DNA of 64,000 nucleotides from Macrothele yani (taxonomy: Eukaryota > Arthropoda > Arachnida > Araneae > Macrothelidae). Of this stretch, positions 42,364 through 53,036 are shown in pieces; within the stretch, counting starts at the first letter, position 1; each line of letters starts with the position of its first letter. The notes below the pieces were generated by a model. That model did no database searches. It saw only the letters and a list, made by a program, of their open reading frames with translations, and was not told where the DNA came from. Both the position numbers and the translations under genes were made by a program. The stretch is taken from the NCBI GenBank assembly GCA_039090855.1, contig CM076991.1, positions 104,730,021 to 104,794,020 on the forward strand, given 5' to 3'.

Positions 42364-42860
42364 TCAAACTGTATGATAATCATCTACGTAATTTTTGTAA
42401 ATAAATATATAATCATCATTGTCAACCATTTTCAATTCACTACTGGATGAAGGTCTCCCAAGTTCCTTCCACAACGGTATGTCTTGAGCCCGTCTCTTCC
42501 ATGTCACTCCCGCATGCTTTCGAAATGCACCCACCCATTTCCTACGTGATCTTCTTTTGGGTCTTTTCCTGCCCGTTGGAATGTAGTCTAAAATTTTGGC
42601 GGTTCGTCGGTGGTCCGTTCTCCTGGTAACATGCCCAGTACATTGCCATCTCAGGAATTTTATTCTGATCATGATGTCTTGCACTCTTGTTATTTTCCTT
42701 ATCCATGAGTTCCTCTTCTTATCTTTCCTCGTTACTCCAACCATGCATCTCTCCTTGCTTCTTTCAGTTGGCTGTAGTCTTTGCATGTCTTCTTTTAGTT
42801 AAGGTTCACCGCTCTGCTCCGTACGTAAGAACTGAAAGCATGCATTGATTAAAAACTTTT
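42364..42860 (-). pseudogene. Non-LTR retrotransposon (RTE-like) ORF, C-terminal tail
   Basis: The minus-strand frame has RCMVGVTRKDKKRNSWIRKI, RVQDIMIRIKFLRWQCTGHV, TRRTDHRRTAKILDYIPTGR and WKRRAQDIPLWKELGR. This is the C-terminal domain after the reverse transcriptase in RTE-like (CFDP2-related) elements, which usually reads 'LKWRWAGHVARRTDGRWT'. Upstream, in another frame, VLTYGAERWTLT fits the preceding part. Polymerase motifs are absent; a 5'-truncated copy. Confidence 0.8.
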
Positions 42861-42942
42861 CTTTTAAAACATACTAAAATATTGCTCTTAAAAACTGTAC
42901 TGTTTCTTCCAATTAAATAGGTATGTGTGTAGAAACATATAT

Positions 42943-43156
42943 TTTTTTTATTGTAGGTTTAACGACCACCGTGAGCAACTCAATGGGCTATAAGCAATCG
43001 TCCATCCCTAATTTAGGGTCACTGGCTCCAGGGAAGGGAGAGAGCCAGCGCCGTAAGACAAACACAACGTCCATGCCTCACCGGGATTGAAACCCGGACC
43101 CAACTCGTACGAATGGTCATAAGCCATCGTTTTGACCACTGCGACACCGGGTCGGC
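42943..43156 (-). repeat. SINE-1 copy, minus strand
   Basis: T-run, full body and a head with B box GGTTTCAATCCC (altered) and GTCGCAGTGGTCAAAACG (A box altered). Confidence 0.87.
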
Positions 43157-43439
43157 ATGCATTTTTTATTTTATGCTCATTTTTTGTTGTATGCTCATTT
43201 TTTATTTTATGCTCATTTTTTATTTTATGCTCACATATACACAAACATAAACATAAACGTACTCGAGTAAAATATTTATTTATTAATAGGGTGTAAACCC
43301 AATACCTACAGTAATATACAAGGGGTACGCAGTTTAGCTAAATATTCCCAAAAGTAGTTGAAAACTGAAACGATGAAGGTTTTCCGTTTTTAGCACGATT
43401 TAATGATAAAAGATGAGAAATATATACCATTAAAACAAT

Positions 43440-43476
43440 GAGCATTTTTGAGGCAACGGCTGCCTCATCTTCAGAT
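43440..43476 (-). ncRNA. Degenerate hammerhead-like motif
   Basis: On the minus strand CTGAAGA (43474-43468) leads into the seven-pair stem TGAGGCA..TGCCTCA with loop GCCGT, then AAAA where GAAA is expected. The layout matches Penelope-type ribozymes but the core G is lost. Confidence 0.35.
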
Positions 43477-43519
43477 GTCAAAAAGTTGAAGAACAAAGTT
43501 TGAGAACCAGGCTCTAGGA

Positions 43520-44204
43520 TACGACTCCCTACCTCTAGCTGATCTAAGCCATTAGGATAGGGTATGATATTTTTAAGAGATTTTAGGATTTTCTGTTACC
43601 GACCGATCGGCACTAAAGTTCTTCCAGCAAGGTGGATGTCATTGGTCAAACTTTAAAGTTCATGTCCAGCCCTTTTTTCTGGAAGGGATGGAAATTCAAC
43701 GAAACAAACCACCAGAACAAAAAGAAAAGAAGAAAAATCACCATTGGCTATTCAGGCAGGACGTACCCCAAACAGAAGTGACAGATTTCTTCAATATATT
43801 ACCTTTATATTACAGTTATGTTTATGATAAAATGCTTGCAATAATTTTTTCTGATTATTCCTAATGGAATTTGTTATTTCCTATTTTTATTATTAACTAC
43901 TTTGTTAATTTCTGTACTTTAATTCTTTCACTATAGTGAGCAAATACTATAGTGATACTTAATTTGATGATACCATTTAAATATCTAGCGGTACTACAGG
44001 TGCAAAAATTTCATTTCCCCAAAGATATCAATAATATATCGATATTGTATGAAAATTATTGAAGTACTTTTAGATAGATAACATCAATGTTATATCCCTC
44101 CCCAGAAAAAATTCCTACTTGCACAATTGGTGACGAGTAATCTGTAACTCCACCACCATGAAGAAAATTCAGCGAATGTGATTTGTTCTTTTATATTACG
44201 AGAC
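43520..44204. other. AT-rich spacer
   Basis: No coding signal or shared repeat. Confidence 0.5.
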
Positions 44205-44205
44205 A

Positions 44206-45434
44206 CACTACATTGAGAAAAGCCACCGGACACCTAGAAGAGAAACACAACGTAGTATTTATTGACACACATTAGAACAGTGTCGGTCCACCTTTGGCCT
44301 TAATGCATCTACTTTCCCTTCGAGACATGCTTTCGACAAGGTTTTGGAACGCGCTTCCATTCAGTACACAATGCTACCGTTCACTGTTGCTTAGTAGTAG
44401 GCCTTGGTTCCAAACTTCTTATGCGGCGCTCTAATTCATCCCATAGGTGCTCTATGAGATTAAGATCAGGGGTCTGTGCTGGCCAGTCCACACACGATAA
44501 GGAATTATCGTGAAGCCACGACATAACAGTGCTTGCTTTATGGATCGGTGCATTATCATGCTGGTACCAACCAGGCTCGGTTCCATAGTATTGTCACAGA
44601 GTTGGTAGAGCATATTTTTACAAAATATCGAGGTAGACGTGCTGGTTAACAGGTTTGTAGACGATAACCAATGGGCCGGAAACATACCACGAAAAACACC
44701 CCTACACGAGTGCACTTCCAGCTCCAAACTTGTCCGTAAGAACAGTACACTGTGGTAAATAGCGTTTCCCAGGTTGCCGCCATACCCACACACGGCCATC
44801 AGACTGATGGATCATGTATCTTGAGTCATCAGTCCATAGGACCCGTTTCCATTGATCTACGGTCCACGATAAATGTTCTTTACACCATGCTAAACGACGA
44901 GTAGCATTCCGAGTGGAGATGAAAGGCCTATGAGCAACCGCACGACTACGGTAACCCATGGAATGAAGTTCTCGGCAAATGGTACGTGTACGTACCGAGG
45001 TTCCAGCATTTTTACTGACCTGTACACTGAGGTCTTATGCAGTTTTTTGTCGATTAGCTGTAACGACTCTCCTGAGGTTTCGACGTCCTCTATCACTGAT
45101 TTGCTTGGGCCTGCCGGTACGTTTTGCTGCTTCAGGCATGCCATGTGTCTTCCACTTATTCAGTACATCCAAAACAGTTGACTTGGGTATGTTTAAACGC
45201 CTTTCGGTTTCTCCTATGGACAAGCCACTAATATAACACCCAACAATCTTTCCTTTCTCAAAATCAGTTCTCTCCCGCCGCGACATTTTCACTCAATCTC
45301 ACAGTGTGACATGATCGCTGTCAGCTGCAGGGGTGATTTCATACTGTTTGCAGCTGTGCCGCGCATCTTAACAACGCAGCGGATCCGTTCGTTTGCCTTT
45401 GAATGGGTGTCCGGTAATTTTTGTCAATATAGTG
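44206..45434 (-). pseudogene. Tc1-G element and transposase
   Basis: Ends CACTACATTGAGAAAAGCCA (left) and CACTATATTGACAAAAATTA (right, inward), both continuing to CCGGACACC; TA follows the right end. Minus-strand frames: SRRERTDFEKGKIVGCYISG with helix-turn-helix (start ATG 45292 or 45286), KTHGMPEAAKRTGRPKQISD, a stop, then RTRTICRELHSMGYRSRAVA, VLWTDDSRYMIHQSDGRVWV (first Asp), WYQHDNAPIHKASTVMSW (second Asp) and TPDLNLIEHLWDELERRI (Glu). There are 34 residues between the second Asp and Glu. Three or more stops or shifts. Confidence 0.88.
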
Positions 45435-45436
45435 TA

Positions 45437-45830
45437 GTTCAGTTTCCTTCCTCCACCCTCTCCCCCATTTATTCCATATTTGTATTGTATTCTATTGCAT
45501 TTACTTTTGGGTATAAAGAAATTATTCGCTAGTGAAGCAAATTACAAAAAAGCCAAAAAACGAACGAATATTTGAATCTGTGTTCGGTGGAAAACCCTAA
45601 TTTGTTGTCAAACACAAAGCCCCCTTCCCCCTAGGCACGGGTAATAAGAGAACCCGCAAAAACCACATTGTGAGGGTGGGGGCTCGCGTCTAAGAGGACC
45701 TCTAGCCACAATAACAAGATTTTGCAAAATCGTTTGAGGAAACTTCATCTGAAACTTGTTAAGGAAACAGCCAGAAATGTTTTATGACAGCTTTAAAAGA
45801 AACATTAAAAACAATTGTTTTGAGTATCTT
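45437..45830. other. Spacer without recognised gene
   Basis: No coding signal; CCCCCTTCCCCCTAGG tract near 45622-45637. Confidence 0.45.
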
Positions 45831-45835
45831 ATAAA

Positions 45836-47640
45836 AAAAGATCGTGTTTTTGGTTATCGGTTTTTCCGTCCGTCCGTCTGTCGACACCATATCTGTGCAA
45901 CTATCGGTCCGAATTCAAAAATTGTTTTTGCGCTGCGAAGCTTGAAATATGCGAATGAATATATAATTTTGCTGTAAATGCAGATGATATCGAATCCAAA
46001 ATACATTTTATTCCATATATTTGCTTCCAAACATCCGATTGAAAAAATTTCTTTATCGTTACTTTTCCAAGTTACGCATAATAGTTACGCATAATATTAC
46101 GTTTTCCCCGATATCTCTTCTTCTAAAACTCCGATTTGAAAAATTATTTCTTCATCGGATACAGCTCCTGTTGGAAAATCTTTTGCATATAATTTTTAAT
46201 TTTTGGTAGAGAATTCTTTGGCCACCAGAGTGCGAAAGGGTTAATTTTTGCTTCTCATGTGTTTGCTATAACATCTGAGCTTCTAAATATTCGATTGAAA
46301 AAATTCTTTCGTGGACCGATGCCACTCACGTCAGTAAACCTTTTCGGAATATTTTCTTCTTAAAATATCGCATGGTTTCTCCGCCAGGGTGCGTATATAT
46401 ATATATATATCATATTTTCGTCAATATCTGTTTCTTCTGGTCCGATTTAAAAACATTCTTTCTTTATAGGATAGAGTTTTCGGTGTGACATCTTTTTCAT
46501 ATAATTTCAAAATTTTCAAGTACTTCATAGACTTTCCGCCAAGGGGCGTAAAGGTAAATTGCGTTTCCCCCGATATCTCTGCTTCTAAAACTCCGATTTG
46601 AAAAATTCTTTCTGCAGTGGATACAGCTCCTGATGGGAAATCCTTTGCATATAATTTCTAATTTTGCTAAAAATGGTTTGGCCACCAGGAGGCGTAAGTG
46701 TTAATTTCCGCTTTTGATGTATCTGAGCCTCTAAAATCTCGATTGAAAAAAAATCGTTTGTGGACTGTTACTACACACGTCTACAGACCTTTTAGGATAT
46801 TTTCTTCTTAAAATAATGCATGATTTCTACACCAGGGGGCGCAGGTGTATATCATATTTTTGTTAATATCTCTACTTCTAGGAGTCCGATTTGAAAAATT
46901 CCTTCTTTGTTAGATAGTGTTTCCGATGCGAAATGTTTTTCATATAATTTCAAAATTTTCAAGTAATTCATTGACTTTCTGCTAAGGGGCGGAAAGGTAG
47001 ATTGCGTTTTCTGCGTTAGTTCTGCTTCTAAAACTCCGATTTCAAAAATTCTTCCTGTATCGTATCGCATACAGCTCCTGATGGAAAATGTTTTTCATAT
47101 AGTTTCTATTATTTGGTAAAGAATGTTTTGGTCACCAGGGAGCATAAGTGTTAATTTCTACTTCTGATGTATATGCAGCAAAATCTGAGCTCCTGAAAAC
47201 TCAACTAAAATTTTTTTCTTGGACCGATACCGCTCACATCGAAAAACCTTTTGAGAATAATTTCTTCCTAAAATAATGCATTGTTTTCTCGCCAGGCTGC
47301 GTAGGTGCATATCTTATATTTGTCCAATCTCTGCTTCAAAGAGACCGATCTGAAAAATTCTTTCTTTGTTGCAGAGTGTTTCAACTGCGAAGTGTTTCTC
47401 ATATGAATTCAAATTCTTCTCAACGCACAAGTCTGCAACCAGAGGGCGTAAGCTCACGATTTCGTTTGCAACAATGTCTGCGGGATTAAAAATTCGATTG
47501 AAAAACTTCTTTCTTCCGCCAGATACTATTGTTTTCCATTCTGGTTCCATTGGCTTTGAATAGATTCGATAAATTTAATTTGCGTCAAAACGGATTCAAA
47601 AAGACGTGCTCATTACACCCGAGAATTCAGTGTCATCTTT
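45836..47640 (+). repeat. 150-bp tandem family with CTCF-like motifs, copy 2
   Basis: Same opening (TCCGTCCGTCCGTCTGTC) and end (ATTACACCCGAGAATTCAGT) as copy 1. Motifs near 46229, 46383, 46537, 46684, 46832, 46981, 47133, 47292 and 47440, about 150 bp apart. Examples are ACACCAGGGGGCGCA and CCACCAGGAGGCG. A TA microsatellite lies at about 46395-46410. Confidence 0.85.
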
Positions 47641-47733
47641 CTTGTTTCGTTTTTTCGTGGCTTTAGTTTATAAAACTGGATGAAAGGAAAGTAGCTATTG
47701 CAGAGGACTTAAAGCTCGTCTTTACAGTCATAA

Positions 47734-47777
47734 CAATTGTCCCTGTACATGTATATTAACATGTACAGGGACAATTG
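47734..47777. repeat. Perfect 19-bp hairpin
   Basis: CAATTGTCCCTGTACATGT and its exact reverse complement are separated by ATATTA. No T-run follows it and no gene adjoins. Confidence 0.9.
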
Positions 47778-48013
47778 CTGAAATGAATGGAATTTTTATA
47801 CCACTAAGTATAAAGTATATTTTATAAATGTAATCGTTGGCACAAGTGTGCTGTATTTTCACTGTTTCCATGTAGATCCTTCAGAAAAGTTGAAAATTTC
47901 ATGTTACGTTTGTTTGCCTTCCATATAATAATATTCGTGAAGAATTATTTCTTCAGGGACATTCGTTTCCCACTTATGTATGAAAAAGCATTTTGTATTA
48001 CAGTTGTTTGCAC

Positions 48014-49064
48014 CATTAGCGCACCCACGGATGGGGGCTTTGGGGGGCTTAAGACCCCTACAAGGAGATTAAGAGCGACGTACGTCACTAATTAGACATT
48101 CAAAAATGTTATTTTACGTGTTCAAAAAATTACATAGTACTGCATGGTGTCTTTTTCCCAAATCCCTAAAGAGATTAAAAGCTACTTACGTACCTAATTA
48201 AACATTTAAAAATATTATTTTACATGTTTAAAACATTACATAGTGTCTCCTATTACATGGTGTCTTCTTCCCAAAGCCCCAAAGAGATTAAGAGCGACGT
48301 ACGTCACAAATTAAACATTTCAAAATAGTATTTCACATGTTCAAAAAATTACATAGTGTCTTCTATTACATAGTGTCTTCTTTGCAAAGCCCCAAAGAGA
48401 TTAAGAGCGACGTACGTCACAAATTAAACATTCAAAAATATTATTTTACATGTTTAAAAAATTACATAGTGTCTTCTATTACATGGTGTCTTCTTTGCAA
48501 AGCCCCAAAGAGATTAAGAGCGACGTACGTCACAAATTAAACATTTCAAAATAGTATTTTACATGTTCAAAAAATTACATAGTGTCTTCTATTACATGGT
48601 GTCTTCTTTCCAAAGCCCCAAAGAGATTAAGAGCGACGTACGTCACAAATTAAACATTCAAAAATATTATTTTACATGTTCAAAAAATTACATAGTGTCT
48701 TCTATTACATGGTGTCTTCTTTCCAAAGCCCCAAAGAGGTTAAGAGCGACGTACGTCACAAATTAAACATTTAAAAATAGTATTTTACATGTTCAAAAAA
48801 TTACATAGTGTCTTCTTCCCAAAGCCTCAAAGAGATTAAGAGTGACGTACGTCACATATTAAGCATTCAAAAATATTATTTTACGTGTTCAAAAAATTAC
48901 ATATTGTCTGACATAAGTGTCTCACATATTACATGGTGTCTTCTTCCTAAATCCCCAAAGAGATTAAAAGCAACGTACGTCCAACCTACGCCACACATTG
49001 TGTACGTATATTACATACATGCATATATAGCCCCCTCCAACAGGAGTTCCTGGGTGCGCCACTG
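48014..49064. mobile_element. Non-autonomous hAT-type element with 8-bp target duplication
   Basis: The left end CATTAGCGCACCCA and right end (inward) CAGTGGCGCACCCAGG are typical hAT-style termini. GTTTGCAC stands directly outside both ends (48006-48013 and 49065-49072), the 8-bp duplication expected for hAT. The inside is almost entirely a 113-bp array. No transposase. Confidence 0.9.
48060..48985 (+). repeat. 113-bp satellite array inside the hAT-type element
   Basis: GATTAAGAGCGACGTACGTC recurs at about 48067, 48173, 48286, 48399, 48512, 48625, 48738, 48834 and 48962, mostly exactly 113 bp apart. Each unit carries the palindrome GACGTACGTC and ACATAGTGTCTTCT. Confidence 0.95.
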
Positions 49065-49072
49065 GTTTGCAC

Positions 49073-50666
49073 ATAGCTACGCATTCTTCAGAACATAATG
49101 AACTAAAAGGCGTTCTTCGTGGGAAAGAAGAAACATAGACGTGTCTTTTTTTCTATATCGGAGTCAAGAGAAAAACAATTTCAAGAGTAAAAATTTAAGT
49201 CGTTTTACTTCACTTATGCCACAATTTTTAATCGTTGCTTATTTATTTACCCACGTACTTATGTTCTGTATTTTCGTATAACTCGGAAAAAGTCATTAGG
49301 CACTGTCAGACGGCAGTTACGTGTTTTGTGTGTGTTTGTGGTCGTGAGGCATTTCAAAGAGACTGGCCTTAGTCTTCTAAAAGAATAAAAATTGCATGAT
49401 ATAACAACTTTGGTGTAAGTGTTTTATAGTACTTTCTATTATAAAACCAGAGCAATCACTCTAACTACAACGTGCACATTTGTGTTACACGCAATAAAGA
49501 GCAAACATTTTGATTTTACAAAAATACCTGTAGGTTCCAAAGAATTTTAATAAATAAAACTCCCATAAAACCTAGAAATAATATGGAATTTAAAGCTTTC
49601 AGTAATTGAAAGCTAACAGATTTTTGCAAAAGCGCTTCGAAGTTATTTTTTGCGGGAGGAGCAAGATTTTCCGGTAGGCCACTGCGCCCACACACATGAC
49701 TGGGTCAACAACAGATGTGTGTGTGTGTGTGTGTATGTGTGTGTGTGTGTGTCATATAGGTGCCGACTGGGGGAGGGCGCAAGGTGAATCTTGCCCCTCC
49801 AATAATTTTACTGGGGGAGAGGAAGTGCCCACCCAGTATTTTTCGTCCTGTTTAATTAATCAATCGCTTTGACTTCATAAAGTGGACCAAGATTCACCTC
49901 ATGAGACCAAAGCGATTAATTTCAAAAAATTAATCAATAACAAAATAAAAAAATAACTTTTCCCCCCATATTCATCTATACTCGTTTGATAAGAAACTGG
50001 ATTTTCAGCCCCGTATTAATAATGTTTGACGTGCTCTTGTGATATGTGTCAAATGTTTAAAACAATTATCAAAAATAAAATAAATAAAAATATAGAAACG
50101 TATAATCTCTAGGACCTGTATTTATCCATTTATTTTTTACGCTTCTTGTTCTTTGTTTGAGTAACCCCTCTAATCTCTCATATTTTTCATAAGCATTTGG
50201 AAATAAAGTCTCTGGATATTTTTATAAAATCACAGGCTAAATATTTATTTTTAAAAATACTAATATTCAGCAAAAAAATATTCCGTTTCTTTGTACATTT
50301 TCTGATAAACAATTACAATTGCATTTTGAAATATACGTCCAATCTGGTAGTTAATCTTTCTGCCCTTTTTCCCTCTCTTGATAACGGGAAAAGCGTGCCC
50401 CTCTCACACCTGATCTCTTCACGCCCGCCCCTCCCCCAATAATTTGGTGAAGTCGGAGCCCCTGGTTAGAGCGTGCGTGAGTGCGCGCGCGCCCGTTTGC
50501 GTGTCACCGGCTCTGCACAGATTTTCTCTTTCATTGCCATGGATTTTTTTTTTTTTAATCGTTTATTGGCATTTCTGGTGGCATGCACAAGAAAATTATG
50601 ACTGAGAACCTCATAAAATGATGCCTTTTACCCAAATTGGCTCCTTCATATAGAACACCTACAAAT
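49073..50666. other. Spacer; TG microsatellite; possible decayed TIR element
   Basis: TG run at about 49719-49750. GGTGCCGACTGGGGGAGGG (49760) and, inverted, CAGGGGCTCCGACTTCACC (near 50447-50465) may be ends of an element, but no target duplication was seen. No coding signal. Confidence 0.4.
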
Positions 50667-50667
50667 A

Positions 50668-51513
50668 CTGTCAAACCGCGATTTAACGAACTTCAAGGGA
50701 CCAACAGTTTTGTACGTAAAATCGCGGAATTCGCTAAATCGAGGAAGCCTTTCGAATGAAACATTCAAATTAAGCTAGTGTTCAAAATAGAATACGTAAG
50801 CAGTTAAGTTCTCTTTCTTTCAGTGACACTTAAATTGTGTACAGTACTTTTAATTACGAATTTATTATAAAAATTTTGTAATACGTACACATTTACTTTG
50901 CATATTAAGTACATAATTCGTAGATATTATAATTCAATACGTAGCATCAAAATTTAAGTGTTCTTTAAAATTGCCAGAAAAATTCGATCTGATTTTTCCC
51001 CATGCATTTAGCTTCTTAAATAATGATTCCAGTATCTCAAATTGCATGAAACAGAACATCAATTGGTACTAATTAACTTGTAAAAACAGAATAAGATTGC
51101 TTATGCTTTTTCTGAACGTTTAGCTTTATAAATTTCAGCTTCAATTTTTTGAAGTGCATCATCATCATCAGTATAGAATATGCTAAAAAGCTTCAAGTAC
51201 TTTTTAGCATATTCTATGGTGAAGTCGGAGCCTCTGGTGAGGAGCCCCACTAAAGCAGGTAACTTTCAGTTCTGCTTCATCTTCTTCATCAGAATCTGTT
51301 CATCGAAAACATCATCAAGAGGTTGCATTTGGGCTAACTTTTAACGTGAAAATGCTGGTTAACATATTTTTGTGGTTTAAAAAATAAAAAATGTTCGCTA
51401 AATGGAAGAAATATATTTGTTAAATCGGGAAATGACAAGCATTAATTTCAATGTGATGTACGTAAAATCGCGGAATTCGTTAAATCGCAGTCACATAAAT
51501 AGGGGTTTGACTG
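50668..51513. mobile_element. pogo/Tigger-type MITE
   Basis: Ends CTGTCAAACCGCGATTTAAC (left) and CAGTCAAACCCCTATTTATG (right, inward), then GCGATTTAACGAA and CCGCGATTTTACGTAC, flanked by TA on each side. 'CAGTCAAACC..CGATTTAACGAA' is a widespread pogo/Tigger terminus. No transposase. An 18-bp palindrome sits at 51173-51217. Confidence 0.85.
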
Positions 51514-51855
51514 TAGTGGCAGAACCCTTCGATGGTGATTTTTGTCATGCAGTGGTGAACAAAAAAAACCCATTGGACCTACCGCAAAAAAAAAAAAAAT
51601 CCACGACCTTTTTCGAAGATCTATTAGCTTTCAATTACTGACATTTTTCAATTCCATATTATTAATCAGGTTTTATGGGCGTTTAAATAATTCAAATTCT
51701 TTGGTATCTACAGCTATTTTTTCACAAAACCAAAATTATTGGACTTGATTGCTTGTAACACAAATGCCGGCATTTTAATAAAAATGTGCGATTTCCCTAA
51801 TTTTGTACCGTTACAAAGCAAATCATATGATGCAAATTTCGTTCTTTTATAGAGA

Positions 51856-52886
51856 ACTACACTGTTGTACCCGTCGTTGACGGGCTAGTGATAGTATAAA
51901 GTAAAAGCTATATCGGCAATTAAATTAAGACTGGTAAATCAAGGTTTACACAACTTTGTAGTACAACTTCCCGGAATAGAATATTAGGATAAAACAAAAT
52001 GTGTTTGAATTATTTAGTAGTTGTCACGTCCAATGTAAATAATTCAAAATGTTTGAAAGCAGAAGGCTTATGCAATGAAATTGATTGAGATGAAAAGCAC
52101 CTTATTCTTGTAGAGCCTCGGGATAAACAATATTAACAGTCCTTCCATTCGGAGCAAAGATGTAAAGATTTTCCCCATTTCCGACTCTGGAATAACCAAC
52201 GTACAGTAGACCATGGGAAAAACATGGACTTTGTAGATCCAGTCCAACAACTTTTAGAGAGTGCCCTTGTGCCTTATTGATGCCCATGGCGAAACTCAAA
52301 CGAATCGGGAATTGTAGACGTACCAACGCGAAGGTAAGTAGTTCACGATAAATTTGAGCCAATTCTTTTTTAGAAATACGTTAAAACATCGTTCTATTTT
52401 CTAGCTCACAACGTCGTCACAGTATGATAGCCTTCTGACGTATGACACTTTTGAATTAATAACGAAGATTGAAAAACAACGTTGTATTTTCTTTTTTTCT
52501 TCTCCGCCCTCAAGGTCATAATACAATCGGCAAACAACACTTACAAAAAAGGGTGTAAAAAATGTATTTACGAATGAAAATAGTCGTAACGGAAATCTAA
52601 AAAAGAAACGCCCAAAATTTATGGTGAACTACTTTTCTGCACGCCTTAACGTGTTCGGTGTAATCAGGTTGATGTCAACAAAGCGGAAAAACACGCTCAG
52701 ATCGGGTAGAAACGCGTAACTTTAAATAGCTAAAAATCAAATCCAAATTTTAAAAAAATCGCTTCTAGGTGCAACAGATGTCTACAGGTACCTTCACAAC
52801 AAATTCCGTCGCTTTAGATCGCCTAATTCTATGTGAAATCCGACCGACAGACACACACACAGTCTGTTTTATAGAGTATATATAGA
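51856..52886 (-). mobile_element. Helitron with helicase C-terminus
   Basis: The plus-strand left side has TGTACCCGTCGTTGACGGGC, the 3' hairpin of a minus-strand Helitron. The right side gives TCTATATATACTCTATAAAA on the minus strand, a Helitron 5' start. A helicase remnant lies inside near the 3' end, and the rest is deleted. Confidence 0.78.
52102..52362 (-). pseudogene. Helitron PIF1-type helicase, C-terminal fragment
   Basis: The frame reads RLQFPIRLSFAMGINKAQGH, SLKVVGLDLQSPCFSHGLLY, VGYSRVGNGENLYIFAPNGR and TVNIVYPEALQE. It matches the final motifs of the Helitron helicase ('FAMTINKAQGQSL' and 'SHGQLYVACSRV'). The frame is open for 86 codons, but the first 15 residues do not fit the family, and the rest of the Rep/helicase is absent. 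Confidence 0.85.
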
Positions 52887-53036
52887 GTCTAAGGGCAGCC
52901 TTTTGAATTGCCTAAAAAAATACATGAAACTGCTGTGTGATGGTGCCTCATGACTTTATCCGATTTATACGTAAATAAAGAAGTAACGGTGAAGAATTTG
53001 GCAGACTAAAAGGAAACTTAAATTATTAACTCTTAT

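Larger units (their letters stand above)
42118..43519. mobile_element. Possible hAT-type element interrupted by a LINE tail and a SINE
   Basis: The left end CAGGGCAATGGTTCTCAAAG and right end (inward) TAGAGCCTGGTTCTCAAACT resemble the common hAT terminus with 'GGTTCTCAAA'. No 8-bp target duplication could be seen. The C-run (42317-42332), LINE tail and SINE-1 lie inside. Confidence 0.4.

Noticed and set aside
47901..49098. Repeated 64-96-codon ORFs
   Set aside because: All come from the 113-bp array, which happens to leave one frame open per unit.
49757..50466. hAT-type element suggested by GGTGCCGACT ends
   Set aside because: Ends match only over about ten bases and no 8-bp duplication is present; mentioned only in the spacer entry.
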